This document shows, in pieces, positions 45,577-57,856 of a stretch of 64,000 nucleotides of DNA. This DNA is from Triatoma infestans (lineage: Eukaryota > Arthropoda > Insecta > Hemiptera > Reduviidae). Location: contig JAAEAF010007817.1 in NCBI GenBank assembly GCA_011037195.1, forward strand, positions 32,574-96,573. Reading direction: 5' to 3'. The notes beneath the pieces are model-generated. The model searched no databases, was not told where the DNA came from, and worked only from the letters and a program-made list of their open reading frames with translations. Each line of letters opens with the position of its first letter. The stretch's first letter is position 1. A program made the translations under genes and the position numbers.

Positions 45577-46574
45577 TCTGGTGTGAAACACTCACACAAC
45601 TTTCTCTTACTCCAGTTCTCAAAATTATAATTGATATTCTTAGAATTGAGTTAGTGTACCAATTTTAATGAAATTCGCCGAAAACTGAAAAAACTGTTCA
45701 GTAAAAGCGCACTTCCGGTTTACTAATTTTCTTGAAACTTGGAATTTTGGCCATCTATTTATTTCTAATAATTTTGTTTGGATGATAGAATTGTATAATC
45801 AATTATGATAGCACTTTAAAGAAAAACATAACCCCTCCCCTTCCATAAAACTGCCCTTAAATGAATGTTCCTAGAGAAATGTTTTAAATAAAAGTTGTAG
45901 ATCTTTGTATGCGTAGTTTATATATGAAGTTTCAGGACAATCATCAGAGCCATTTTTGAGAAAATCGCGAACAAGTGAAAAAAACCATTTAGTAAACTGG
46001 TAAAGTAAATGCACTTCCGGTTATGCGATTTATTTCAAACTTGGAATTTCAACAAAATATATTTAATTCTAATTAACATTATTCAGATGAGCGAATTGTC
46101 CAATAAACTGAAATAGCACTTTAGATGAAAGCCTAACCCCACCCCTCCCCTAAAAATGCCATTAAATGAATTTTCCCAGAGAAATGTTTCAAATAAAAGT
46201 TGTAGCTCTTTGTATGTGTAGTTGATGTAGCAAGTTTGAAGCAAATCATCGGAGCCATTTTTGAGAAAATCGCAAAAAAGTAAAAAAATCAACTATTAAA
46301 GTGGTACTTCCGGTAGTGGAATTTTGACAGATAACGTACTATCAGATCTCATGGTGATACCTAAACGGAATATCAAGTTTGAACTTTCTACGATTTTTCG
46401 TTTTTGAGCTTAGCTGTTCACATACATACACATATACATATATACACACACACACACGCACACACAGACCCTTTGCTAAAAACTACTTTTTTGGACTCAG
46501 GGGACCTTAAAACGGATATTTCCGAAAATTAGACACGATTACAATACTTCTTCTTACTAGGTGTAAGAGAAAGT
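45577..46574 (+). mobile_element. Family A full-length copy
   Basis: This is the best-preserved copy. After an A run it starts TCTGGTGTGAAACACTCACA, then ACTTTCTCTTACTCC at 45599-45613. The three monomer anchors lie at about 45711, 46012 and 46305, with the shared GAGAAAATCGC and CCATTAAATGAA blocks. The third monomer carries TTCGTTTTTGAGC and a CA microsatellite (46445-46466). The end has CTTCTTCTTACT and AGTGTAAGAGAAAGT-like inverted sequence able to form a hairpin. The subterminal 5' sequence is the inverse of the 3' end. No protein is encoded. Confidence 0.8.
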
Positions 46575-48889
46575 AAAAAAAAAAAGAAAAGAAAATTGAA
46601 AATTGAAATTGCGAAGGACCAAGTAATATGATTGTTTCATAATGATATATTTATTTTTATAATTGAGTAATTGAAATTTATGCATTCAAAAATGAACAAT
46701 AAAATATGATAACAGTAATATAAAAAAATAAATGTATTCAGCAGTATACAAATCAGCATATAAAAGTTCCATGCTATTAGGTTGTTATTGTTATTGTTAT
46801 GGTAAGTGACGAATATTATGTAAATTTTATGCGAACCTGTAGCCCATTTTTTCGTCCAAAAAAAAAAACATGATAACTGGATATAAGGTCATCAAAATCC
46901 TAAAGACGGCTAGATGACGATATGGGCTTTTAACTTGAGAAGAAGGTCAAAATTTAATTCGCTTCCTAACACCTTGAAGAATACATTTTTCATGTGCGTT
47001 GTGTGTGGGATGTGTTTAACAATATCCAGTACCATCTGGACACAAAAGAAAATTGAACTGTTACGTACTAACATTTTTACTCTCTCTTAACATTTAACAC
47101 CTTTTCCCATTTTGTGAAATAGCTTGCTGACAAAATTGATGATTCTATTTTCTTCTTCTACTTCAGAGTTCATAATTATTTTCTCTTGAAATTATCTGCT
47201 ATTTGAATAATTCTTCTATTTATAAGCATATAAAGAAAGAAAAAAGAAAACCTAAATTGAAAATACTCAAGTCTAAGAAAATTTTTACTTTAATAAAATA
47301 AGAATGTCTATTCGCAACTGGAAAAACTCTGAGCCATGTTGTTGATTAAATTGTATTCAAACGAATGTACGAATAAGTTAATGAATGTGTTATTGTCGAT
47401 CTTAATTCTGTTCCGAAATAAACATTTTTATTTCCATTCGTTTTGAATGGTTGAATAAAATGAACTATTGTGGATTTGTTTGAATTGGGAAATCTTGGTT
47501 GAAATGCTGTGTATCGTGTTTTGAAGAGATATTTAACACTTGTACCTGCAGATAGTTAATGCCAAATTCATTGCTACCTAAACGATCCTAGAAGTGTAGG
47601 AATATGCAGCGGCAATTGAGTGTACTCGTGAAGGTGAAGTTTGTTTGTGGGTGCGGTGCTAAACTCATATATTATGTCTTCTTTGTAGAGCGTGAGAGTT
47701 GGGGTTGGCTCAGGTTCAGTGTATTGAGATGTTCACGTAGAATATCGTGGAAGTTCACAGAATCAGTACACCTGACCTGAAGTGCCTTTCTATGTAACTT
47801 ATGGGAATGATACAAAGGGTTGCTATCTTTAAAAACGTTTATATTCAGATATCTATCATAATAGAAAACAGACACGCCTGAAAGATCTTCTCATTTATTT
47901 GAATCCTTTTTTGCTTTCACTAGTTTTAAATTTCGGGCAACGTAATTTTTGTTTTGTATCAGATATTATCCTTTACTTTTACGATTTTTTTAAAAATTTT
48001 ATAGTGAAATCAGTCAATTGAATTAAAAAAATTAACCTCTCTAATACTAACTAAAGTTTTTTTTATAATTAAGATGCATTCAGTAAACTAGATTCATGAT
48101 GGCACGAGTTGGTTTAAACCAATGAGGTGGTCTAGTGGCTTTGCAAACCTATCTAAATGGATCTTTTTGCAATTTATGGATTATATCAGTTTATATTTTC
48201 TGTCTTTAGTTAGCAATCCTAATAAATACCGTTCTCATCTTTGCATAATTCAAAATTTAGAATTACATTTTGAATTATTGGACCATTGAGATAAAATATA
48301 ACAACCTATACTTATCGTTGAGTAAGTTGAAATTAAATTAATAAATATTAAATAAAAAGTGTACTCAGAAAATACAGTGATCTACATTTCTTTTATTCTC
48401 TTTTTTTTTCAGATTAATGTTGAGGTCATCAAAGACCTTGCCTAAATAGACAGTTGTTACTAACGTATAAGAGAGTAATAAAGAATGAGGAAATTGATAT
48501 AAATAGAGATGATTGGCTAGGTGTGAGCATAAATAGAAGCCCCTGTTCAGAATCTAGTATTCAAATCCAAATACGCTGATGAAAAACCCATTTTTGTAAG
48601 AACGAAATTCCGAAACCACTGACGCTATGTCAATTCGAAGACTTCATATATTATATGGATTCATCCTCTGGTTGTGAATCTAATTTAGTTTGAAACAATC
48701 GAACGTTTATTTATGCCTTAGATAAAGTTAAGATGCATATACAAATGTAAGAAAAATAATATTTAATAAAATCTCTAAAGTGATTGCTCCCCCTTTTGAT
48801 TATAAAACAATACAATAGAAAGATGGGCTTATCATTTCAACAGTGTGTATTATCATTTTGAATTGTGTGCATATAGCAAACTAAACAGG
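46575..48889. other. Unassigned DNA
   Basis: A minus-strand frame at 47672-47875 lies in a less AT-rich patch (47530-47890) without recognisable domain. A CTGATGA followed by CGAAA and ACTGACGC near 48572-48625 resembles a badly decayed Penelope-like terminal repeat. Confidence 0.35.
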
Positions 48890-49860
48890 CGTATCCAGAG
48901 CAATTGCAGTTAGATTATATAAGGGCATGCCCCAATGTGTTCAAGTCATAGTGGAGCATATCAAGAACTATGCGAGGATCTGAAGAGAGGCACAATTTTT
49001 GCTCCTACCATCCAGTATAATGGCTCCTAAATAGAACTTGGAAAAGCTCTTCAAAGATTGATACCGGGCAGAATAGCTTGGAAGCATAGACCGCAAATAG
49101 TAAACGATTCATGTACGACCTGCTCCAGTACGGAAGGTGATGCGGGAACAGGGTGAACGGGGCTAATTCAAGGCTCATCTCAAACGATATCACAACAGTA
49201 AGCCTAGATAAGCCACAGTCCTTCAGGCGAAGCTAGTCGTAATAATTATCTGTTCCAAGACAATTCAAGACTGATGTGGGACATCCTCATAGAAATTAGT
49301 AGCCAAAACAAATTTTTGTTACCTGGATTCCGGGCACTTAGGGTTAAAGAGCATCGAGGCGGCAGATCGCCTTAACCGAGAGGACTTGAACCCAACTATG
49401 GCATTGCAGGTTGCCTTATGATTGCAGCCATCAAAGCATGGGTGCACAGTAGAGCCTGAGAATGATGGGTGGTGAACCAGGCCAGAGGCTGGCGAAAAGG
49501 TTCATACAGGTCACTGTGCTCACATCTATCATTGGCGTGACAATAGATAGCCTATGAAGATTTTGTCAGGAAGAAGACTCAGTACTGTACGTATGTTCAC
49601 TGTGAGGGACTTTTGAGGTCGAAAGTTCACCTCTTTAGAGGAGGAGAATGTGACACATTTAGACTATATCCAAGAGTCTCTCTCCAGACTCCTACGTCTG
49701 TCTAATTTAAGAGACAGAATTAGAGAGGGTATTCTAATTTTTGGGTTCCACAATAGTCCCATAGTGATCGTAGTGGCGTTGGTGTTCTAGCCTATCCCAG
49801 AAGTATCTACTCTAACAAATTCGTTAAGTTCGCTATGGCTTTATGCCAATGCCATAATAG
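48890..49860 (+). pseudogene. LINE remnant with RNase H segment
   Basis: TWIP at 49321-49332 is followed, one frame over, by GHLGLKSIEAADRL (about 49335-49377). Together they form the conserved W-PGH-G---NE-AD signature of LINE RNase H domains, here with I-E-A-A-D. Downstream come an AIKAW block, a Cys-bearing stretch and a final helix reading RLRDRIREG-like residues, as in Jockey/R1/LOA-type elements after RNase H. Frameshifts and stops occur throughout. Neither RT nor 3' tail is identified. The whole block is less AT-rich than its surroundings. Confidence 0.6.
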
Positions 49861-51071
49861 TAAAAAATAGTTTTTTTTAAACCCAAACCAAAAGAATCAG
49901 ATTTGAACTTCATACTATCTCTATGTTATTTTTGGACTATCCCATCCACTTAATCAAACAGGAAACTTAAGTTTCATAAACTTGGGGGCCTCAGTGGCCC
50001 GCTCAAATATATTGTGTTTTGTTATATTTCCTCATGCATTAGCAAGAGTAGGTAAAATTCTTAAGACATTAGAGAATCTATTTTCCAATTTTCACAATCT
50101 AAAGTTTTATACATTATGTTATATAATAATATTCCACTGGGTTATCAAATTTTTCAATCTTTTGTGGCAAACAGATAATATATAATGAAAACATTTGACA
50201 GAATTATATTGTTGGTTTTTAAAAACATTATTACGCCATTCTGTGAGTGGCTGATTTAATAAGTTTCCTCTAACCTCCAAAGCTGTCTGCCTCTAAAGCT
50301 TCTTTTACGTATTGCACTGGCCTAGCACCGTGTTCATTGTTTACAAAGTTTAATTAAAGTCCTGATTTACATTTTCATTTGAAAGTAAAGCTTTCTAGTT
50401 TAATAGGTGGTACTACTTTTACTACCAAATCGATGGTTATTTTGCCTTCTGAAGTTTCGCTTCTTTTTTTTTTTATTTGGCAAAGAAAATAGAGAAAAAG
50501 GAAAAAGGATATTCATCCTTTAAAATTGGTTCGTTTTACTCTTATACTAACACAGGATTCGTTATCTGCCAGAAGAATATATTTTTTTTTAATTTATTTT
50601 AATACATTTATATTCATTCTTTTTCATTAGAGCTTCTCTTTCTGACACGTTTCTCACAAACACATCTGGACTGTTCATTAATAATTTAGATTTACTCAGT
50701 GTTTCAAATTCTTTCTCACTGACTGATTCACTTTTCATTCAAAGCAACTTTCTCACATTCTTTTACTAAAACTAGATTTGTACGTAACTTTTTTTTCCTT
50801 TCTCTTTGAATAAAAAACTAAGTTTTCCCTTGGAAGTGTTCTTGAATTTCCATTGAGTCTGACATACGCATGCCGTCATTCAATAAGTAAAGATACAAAT
50901 GGTGTAGTTTTAATAATAGTTGGTGTATTTATTTATCGCCATCATATACAAATGAAATAATACATACACACACATATATATATATATAATATAATATAAT
51001 AATATACGGTGCTTTTAATCAATTCTCAAATTAACATATTTTAGTATATAACGGGACGTATTAAAAAAAAA
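49861..51071. other. AT-rich DNA, nothing recognised
   Basis: A TA microsatellite is at about 50973-51004. No coding homology. Confidence 0.45.
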
Positions 51072-51969
51072 TCTGGTGTGAAACATTCCCCCAACTTTCT
51101 GTTACTCCAGTTCTCAAAATTATGGTTGATAATTTTATATTTTGTATACCAAATTTAATGAAATTCGTCGAAAACTGAAAAAACTGTCCAGTAAAAGCGC
51201 ACTTCCGGTTTACTAATTTTCTTGAAACTCAGAATTTTGGCATCTATTTATTTCTAATTAATTTTGTTTGGATGATAGAATTGTATAATCAACTATGATA
51301 GCACTTTGGAGAAAAACATAACCCTCCTCCAAAAGTGCCCTTAAATGAATATTTCCCAAAGAAATGTTTTAAATAAAAGTTGTAGATCATTGTATGTTTA
51401 CTTTATATAGAAAGTGTCAAGAAAATCGTCCGAGACATTTTTGAGAAATCGTGAAAAATTAAAAAAATCATTTACTAAAGCGGTAATGTAAAAGCACTTC
51501 CGAATATCCGATTTTTTTGAAACTCGGAATTTCAACAACATATTCAATTGTAATTAACATTATTTAGGTGATAGAATTGTTTGATAAACTGAAATAGCAT
51601 TTTAGATGAAAACCTAACCCCTCCCCCTAACTGCCCTTAAATGAATTTTCCCAAAGAAATATTTCAAATAATAGTAGGAGCTATTTTTGAGAAAAACGCA
51701 AAAAAGTAAAGTGGTACTTCCGGTTGAGGAATTTTGACAGATGACCCACTGTCAGATGTCATGGTGATACCTAAACGGAATATCAGTTTCAACTTTCTAC
51801 GGTTTTTCGTTTCTGAGCTATGCTGTTCACATATATAATATATATACACCATTTGCTAAAAACAACTTTTTTGGACTCAGGGGACCTCAAAACGGATATT
51901 TCCGGTGAAAACTCGATATCGAAAATTTGACACGATTACAATACTTCCTTACTAGGAGTAAGAGAAAGT
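51072..51969 (+). mobile_element. Family A copy with perfect terminal hairpin
   Basis: It starts TCTGGTGTGAAACATTCC and has ACTTTCTGTTACTCC subterminally. Three CACTTCCG/TACTTCCGG anchors lie near 51199, 51496 and 51715. It ends ACTTCCTTACTAGGAGTAAGAGAAAGT. The last 15 bases, GGAGTAAGAGAAAGT, are the exact reverse complement of the 5' subterminal ACTTTCTCTTACTCC seen in the copy at 45577. The second and third monomers are slightly shortened. Confidence 0.8.
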
Positions 51970-52188
51970 AAAAATGATACTCTTTTAATAAAACATGAAT
52001 GTTTTATTATGTTATCTTGTATGAATTTTTTACTGATTTTCAAAATATAGCCCATTGTGATTGATTGTCGTAAGCAATCATTCTGCCAGCTGTTGGATCC
52101 GTCGCTGATACAATTTCTTCGTTTTGTAACAAAAAAATTCCTGCACTCCGATTTCTTAGAATTACTAATATATTTTGTAAGACAATAA
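51970..52188. other. Unassigned
   Basis: Short stretch between family A and the 5' LTR; nothing recognised. Confidence 0.4.
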
Positions 52189-52614
52189 TGTAACGGAGTA
52201 ATCTTCGCGGCAAAGCCCCTGCTATCTACCGTGATGTGAAAGAAATAAAAATAATCAGTAACATAAAGTAGAGTGGGGAGAAAGACAGTATTGCGGACAG
52301 TAGTGAGTGAGTGCTAGTGTACAAAAATGGCTAATTACCGGTAATAAGTAATAAGTGAAAAGAGAAAAAAATAGAGAGTGATGAAAGTGCATATATCGTT
52401 ATTACATGTTCGTTAAATATAAAATTATAATATAAAAATTAAGCCCTGATCAGGTATTTCAATATTGTCACTTAAAGTATGTTAAGAAAATTACTGTAAT
52501 AGAAACTGTTGAAATATAATACAAAAAAAAATTACTTTGAGCAATTACACTTTATAATTACAATTTTCGCTTTAGTGGTTCCCTGACCCGTTATAAACAA
52601 ATATAAGTGTTACA
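52189..52614 (+). mobile_element. 5' LTR of a Ty3/Gypsy-type element
   Basis: The 426-bp segment starts TGTAACGG and ends GTGTTACA, 7 nt before a primer binding site. The TG...CA ends and short inverted TGTAAC/GTTACA termini fit an LTR. A TATATAAAATTATAATATAAAA-like AT stretch near 52420 could hold the promoter. No matching 3' LTR exists in the window, so the element is 3'-truncated. Confidence 0.65.
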
Positions 52615-52621
52615 AAAATTT

Positions 52622-52639
52622 TGGCGCCTGAACAGGGAC
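52622..52639 (+). promoter_or_regulatory. Primer binding site for tRNA-Lys
   Basis: TGGCGCCTGAACAGGGAC begins 8 nt after the LTR end. It matches the complement of the 3' end of tRNA-Lys(UUU) at 17 of 18 positions; one C is replaced by T. It begins with TGG, the complement of the tRNA CCA tail. It fixes the element's orientation as plus and confirms the LTR boundary. Confidence 0.85.
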
Positions 52640-54690
52640 GTGAAGGCACAGAAAATTGGTTATATTGAATAATTGCTCATTGAAAGAAAAATTTCAATAA
52701 AAATTTTCAAATTTCTGAGAATGTTCAGAAATAAAGTCTGTAAGTCTGTCATTGTAAATGAATAAAACTTGATTTATTTGGAGTAAATTTTGCATGTACT
52801 TCATAGATGATTAATTATTCAAATGAATAATAATAATTTTACCTCAGAAAGTATCTGTCTTAGAGAAAAAAAAACTGTTAAATATCGTTCGTTAGTAATT
52901 ATCATCTAACGAACGTTCGAAAGTAATTATAATCAATTTCAAATAAAATGAAAATGAATATTGTACAATAAGTTCTTCTCCTCTTATAAATTTTAGTCAA
53001 TAGAGAGATGAGAATGTATTTCAATTAAAAATTTACTGTATTACTATTCAATAATTAGAATAAAATTTTAGAAATATTAAGAATAAATTTAAAAATAGTG
53101 TATTATCATCTTTTGTGATGCTTTACAGATGTATTTTGAATAAGTACATTTCGAATATTTTACGTTATATTCTCATATATATATATATATATATACACGA
53201 GATATTTATTCAAGTATTTTATTTCTTTATCGTACAATATTTTGCTTTCAGTTTATTATTAGGCTAAATAATTTCTTAACTCACTTTGTTCCGATTGTTT
53301 AGAAACAATAACAACTCACTCTCGATTACAAAGTACGAACAAACAAGAAGCTATGCATTTACTTTACTTTCAATCAAAATAATTTATTATAAATTTAATA
53401 AAAAATCGTATACAAATAATTTTTTTTAGTTTTTCTTATTATATTATTTTCTGGTTATTAATATGGTATAATTATTATTCTTATAATATGGTATAATTAT
53501 AATTATATGGTATAATTATGTTTCTTTTACAAACTATTTCCGAAATTTCAATTCTGTTTTCCTAATGTATCGAACTAATGTTTAATTAATATCGATTATT
53601 TTCACGTTTTTTGTTATAAATGGTAGTATAACATTCTAATAGTAATATTAATATATTTATAGCTACGAAGAATTAGTATATTTAGCGCTCACTTATTTCA
53701 TTAAGAAGAATTTATTTCTTGGAATATTACATTAAATGCAATAATAATGAAAAAAAATAAATAAATAAAAAAATATATCAATAAATAAAAAGAAGCTATA
53801 TTATTTCGGATTCAACGTTAGACCAGTTTATTTATCTGCAATTTATCTATACAAATTTACGCAAAACAATCATAATTGTAAAGCCACAGCTACAATTTCT
53901 GCTTTTTTTCCAACTAAAAAGAAATATATTTAGAAGTTTAGAATTGAATTTACAGTATTAACGAATTGTTGAGATAAATGGTATCAACATAAAAATTGTT
54001 TCCACTATTGTGTATTTCAATGTGAGTTTTGTGTTTAATAAGAATATTTTCACTAGGGAAAGAGGGAATTTATAGGGAATTTTTGTTTTGTGAACTTGTT
54101 CGTATTGATATATAAGTACATATATAATTTTGTACTGTGCATAGGAAAATGGTTGTCATATAATTCATCATCTATATTATAATATATATTGTATGAACAA
54201 ATCCTTGATACATGTTAATAATATTTATTTTATTGTTGAACATTTAAGTATTGAAATCATTATTAAAGGAGTTTATTATCTTGGAAAGTAAGAGAAGCAC
54301 TTTGTAGTTTCATTATTGGAGAGGATTTTTGTTTTTTGGTCTTTCTTCTTCAATGATGATTATACTTGTAATATTTTTTTTTCTCGATTATAATTCTTAA
54401 AGCTTAACTTAATAATTCAATTAATAGATACACAAATTTTCGCTCTTGTAATAATTAGATTATCTTGTAATAATCTTATATAATCTTATATCGATTTCGT
54501 AAGTACTGAATAATTAATTTCATTGATTTTCTTCCTTTCCTTGATAATTAGGGAGCATAAACCTATTTTACTTAAATCTGTATAATACTATTTTAGGTAC
54601 GATTACCTCACATCCTTAATTTCTCATTTCTTTGTTCGTTCATATTAAAGTCGCTTTCTCCTTGAGCGATCGTAATTTTTCTTCGTGACC
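52640..54690 (+). other. Long AT-rich leader between primer site and gag
   Basis: About 2 kb with no open frame of note, far AT-richer than the gag-pol part that follows. At 52886-52915 a perfect 10-bp stem (CGTTCGTTAG / CTAACGAACG) closes a 10-nt loop. A TA run lies at 53178-53195, and three copies of TGGTATAATTAT occur near 53463-53520. The length is unusual for a retroelement leader, so an unrecognised insertion is possible. Confidence 0.5.
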
Positions 54691-55549
54691 ATGCCTGGGG
54701 GTGAAGAAAAGCCACTCTCAAAATCTGAAGTTGCCGCTAAGAAGGAGGCGTGGGAAGGGACAATGAATCTACTCCTCTCTGAACGGGAGGAGATTTTTGC
54801 GGTGGCCCAATCCCTATACGACCGTTTGGGGGTTGTTAAATCACACGTCTCACTACCGCGACTAGAGACACTGGAAACCTAGTTTGAGGAGGTGCAAAAG
54901 GAAATTAGAAAACTCAATATTACCGCCAAGCCCGGAGCCAAGTGACCCTAAGCTCCAAGTGGATACAGTTCAAGTCCGAGTGGCTTTTGAAGATCTAATC
55001 GATCAGTGTAGGGCAAAATGTACTCCTCCCGAACTGACAGAAGTAAAGGTGCGTCCCGCGTTGACTCATTCTCATCCAGTGGGGAGCGATCTACCCCGGT
55101 TGGACCTACCCGTTTTCTCGAGCAACCTGGAGGATTGGCTGGAATTTATAGGATTGTTAGACAGCCTCGTTCACCAGGAAACATCTCTTCCCGCTATTAA
55201 CAAATTTCATTATTTGAGACGATCATTACGGGGGGATGCATTATCAGTGATCTCGGGCTATGCCTTGGACGAGGAAAACTATAAGTTGGCATACGCCGCC
55301 TTGCGGAGGAGGTACCAAAATAAAAGAAGATTGGCAGGGATGTATCTCCAGAAAGTTTTGGAATACCCTCTGGCCAACAATAGTTCACGGGATAACCTCC
55401 ATAGATTCCTAAGTACTCATGAAACGAGCTTCAATGCCCTCGAGGCTCTGAATATCACTGACCTGGCAGATTTCTTCAAAGTGCAGTTAGCACTAAGAAA
55501 TCTCAATTCCGCTACGAGGGGAGCATACGAAGACAAACAAAAAAGATAA
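54691..55549 (+). pseudogene. gag with DUF1759-like region, broken
   Basis: The ATG at 54691 (context ACCATGCC) opens the frame; the in-frame GTG before it is unlikely to be used. A stop (TAG, 54880-54882) interrupts it, and a frameshift before about 54944 moves the reading to the frame running to 55549. The conserved part begins LPRLDLPVFS, then W-EF and an NKFHYLRRSLRGDALSVISG block, followed by YKLAYAALRRRYQNKR and a helical tail. This resembles the DUF1759 region of BEL/Pao-type Gag proteins. No CCHC zinc knuckle is seen. Gag normally packages the RNA into particles; this copy could not make an intact protein. Confidence 0.7.
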
Positions 55550-55568
55550 TGAATAATGGCGGAGGTGT

Positions 55569-56160
55569 TTGCCCGGGAAGGGAGAACACCCACCAAAACG
55601 AAACCTTCCAAAATTTACGATGTCCCACACCCAACCTATTCTAAAGGTTCAACCCGAAGGAGTCTATGGCCTTACCGTAGAACTGCCGGAAAAGTCACCT
55701 CTTCCAAAAGGCAAGGGAAGGCCGATAGGACTTAAGGGCTTAAGGGTCCTATCGATTCCCGCTAACGACAAAGACCCTAAGGGTTGCCCTGAACAGGTTG
55801 CCGCCGCTCAAAATATCAAACCCGTATCGTTCAATCTTTGGTACGTGAAGGTCCAATTAGGTGGACTAGAATGCCTAGGACTCTATGACACAGGGCCTGC
55901 GGTATCCAATGTCGGAAGAGAGCAGGCCGAACTCCTGTGGAAATTAGGGGCAGAAGAAATAGCCGTGCCTGAGTTTACAGCAGTAAGCGCGAACGGATGT
56001 GTAGCTTCCATCCAGTCCTGCTTTAGAGTGCAACTCCGATTAGAGGGTCGGGGTTTCCCTGTCGCATTAAACGTTTACCGTCACTACCGTTCCCAGCGCT
56101 GCTAGGGTTAGATTTCATTACCGTCGCAGGAATCTGTACAGATTCTTCTTCTGACACTTG
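55569..56160 (+). pseudogene. Retropepsin-like protease region
   Basis: A 178-aa frame (55569-56105) contains LYDTGPAVSNV with the catalytic D-T-G at 55887-55895. A frameshift near 56090 is followed by LLGLDF (56099-56116), the conserved LG-DF segment near the protease C-terminus, and the usual WWF-DSS stretch up to a stop near 56205. The active-site triad is retained but the frame is broken. The protease normally cleaves the Gag-Pol precursor. Confidence 0.65.
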
Positions 56161-56225
56161 GTGGTTTACTGACAGCTCTCAGTCCCTTTATCGCTTTTCG
56201 TTTCGTTGAGGGTGGCGGCAACAAG

Positions 56226-56726
56226 GTGTTGAGTTGTGGAATATGTGAAATGACCTCGATTGAGCGGAAGCAGCTGGACCAAGTAGTCCAGGAAGGCTTA
56301 CATGATCTCCAAACTTCGCCAGGGGTGACAAATTTGATTACCCACAGTATTGATGTCGGAACGGCTCAGCCGATAAAGCAGCGCCCGTACCACTATTCCC
56401 CAAAAGTGTTGGGGGCAATGCAGGCTGAACTCGACTCTATGTTGCTCCAGGGCCAAGTAGAACCATGTCAGTCAGCTTGGTCAGTGGGGATGGTGCGAAA
56501 GGGAGCTACATATCGCTTTTGCGTGGATTTTCGAAAGGTTAATTCCTTGACCGTAAAAGATTCCTACCCGATGCCCAATATGACTTCTTTGTTGGATGGG
56601 CTCAGGCAGGCGCGTTATCTTTCCAAGATAGGTCTTATAAACGCATTCCTCCAAGTTCCGTTGGCAGATGAAAATAGTAGAAACATCACTTCCTCACCTT
56701 TGTTTCCTCGCCAAATGCTTTGTTAA
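56226..56726 (+). pseudogene. Ty3/Gypsy-type reverse transcriptase, truncated and active-site mutated
   Basis: Motifs in order: HSIDVG, then PIKQRPYHYSP, the E-D-LL-like helix (AELDSMLLQGQVEPCQSAWS), FCVDFRKVN, and PMPNM. The last is SKIGLINAFLQVPL. In active enzymes this last motif begins with an Asp; here that position (56631-56633) is GGT, Gly, so the first catalytic Asp is lost. Homology stops at about 56700, before the F/YVDD motif, and RNase H and integrase are missing. The RT type (Gypsy) contrasts with the BEL/Pao-like Gag upstream. Confidence 0.75.
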
Positions 56727-57856
56727 TATTGTTAGCAGTTTCTTTGGCTTTGAAAACCTATATGACCTCAAATACTAAAGTAAGTAAAACCAATAGAGTG
56801 AAGTCCTAGCTATAAAATGGCATACAACTTCATGGTAGTAAAATAAAGTTTTCCCCCAACATTTATTTGTTATTTTATTACGTGGCTTTTGTCTACAACT
56901 AACATTAAACAAAACTTTCTTCTTGAGTGCTGGAAGAAACCTACATATTGTCATTTATGGCTTTACTTTTTATATAGGACAATTTTAAATTTGTAAAAGG
57001 TAGTTGAGTGAGATAAAACTTGAGCCGCATTTCCGCATTGTAAAACTCCCTCCAACTGAAATGTCCGTGTGAATAATATGAGATAGGTGTATGTCGGAGT
57101 AATTTGCCCCCTCCCCAACAATTTTTTCATATGGCTCGTCATAATTCCAAACATCGAACTCTTCAGAGCACTACGAAAGTCTCCCACAACTCCTAGAATT
57201 TTTTCATTGTACAGAATATTTCGCCATGTTCATCGTGGGCTCCGAAAGTAGGTATTAATCCGGATCACATTGCTAAGTTGTTTTTTTTATCCAACCCCCA
57301 TCTGTTGACAATTTAATCAATAAGCTTTTGTGAAGCAGAGAACTTGTTTCTTAGTGAACCACAAATGGTGCTGAAATAGAATATGACCACTGAAAGATGT
57401 CCTGTATTCAGTATTGCATAGAAGGTACTCGGCATTCCTTGTTATTCCGATACGGTGTAAATGTTTCCAGGAGGTAGTCTTGACGAGTAGTCATTCTAAC
57501 ATTCGCCGTGAGCACATGTCAAGGTTGTTACAGCAGCGTCCTGTGCTTCTACTTCTTCCTGGTGTTAGCGCAGGCACTAAGCAAGCATATCCTTTCTTTT
57601 GGCATTTTTCAGGGACCATATATTATACTCCTGTAAGGTATAGGCCTCACAGGCTACTCTATTTTGCATGATTGTTTTCAATAATTTCCCAATCAATTCC
57701 TTTCATTTCTTCTTCAATTCTACAATTGCTAGGAATCTTATCTTCTGAAGTGCATATCTTGAGTTACTGAAATATGGGTTTCATATAACCTTATATGTGG
57801 CTCCAAATAGCCATTAGTTGCGCCATACATGGCGAAGCAACACCTAGATCTGAACT
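56727..57856. other. Unassigned DNA
   Basis: No retroelement motifs after the RT break and no 3' LTR. Frames at 56963-57187 (minus) and 57414-57671 (plus) are unrecognised. Confidence 0.45.

Noticed and set aside
48572..48625. Hammerhead motif starting CTGATGA
   Set aside because: Helix II does not pair convincingly, and the GAAA is followed by TTCC with no usable A15.1-U16.1 pair or cleavage triplet.
51664..51852. Recurring minus-strand peptide with HSSKTKNRRKLKL-like residues in family A copies (also 2918-3127, 17454-17711)
   Set aside because: The resemblance follows from DNA similarity between repeat copies. Frames end at different places, contain shifts and show no domain or codon-level conservation.
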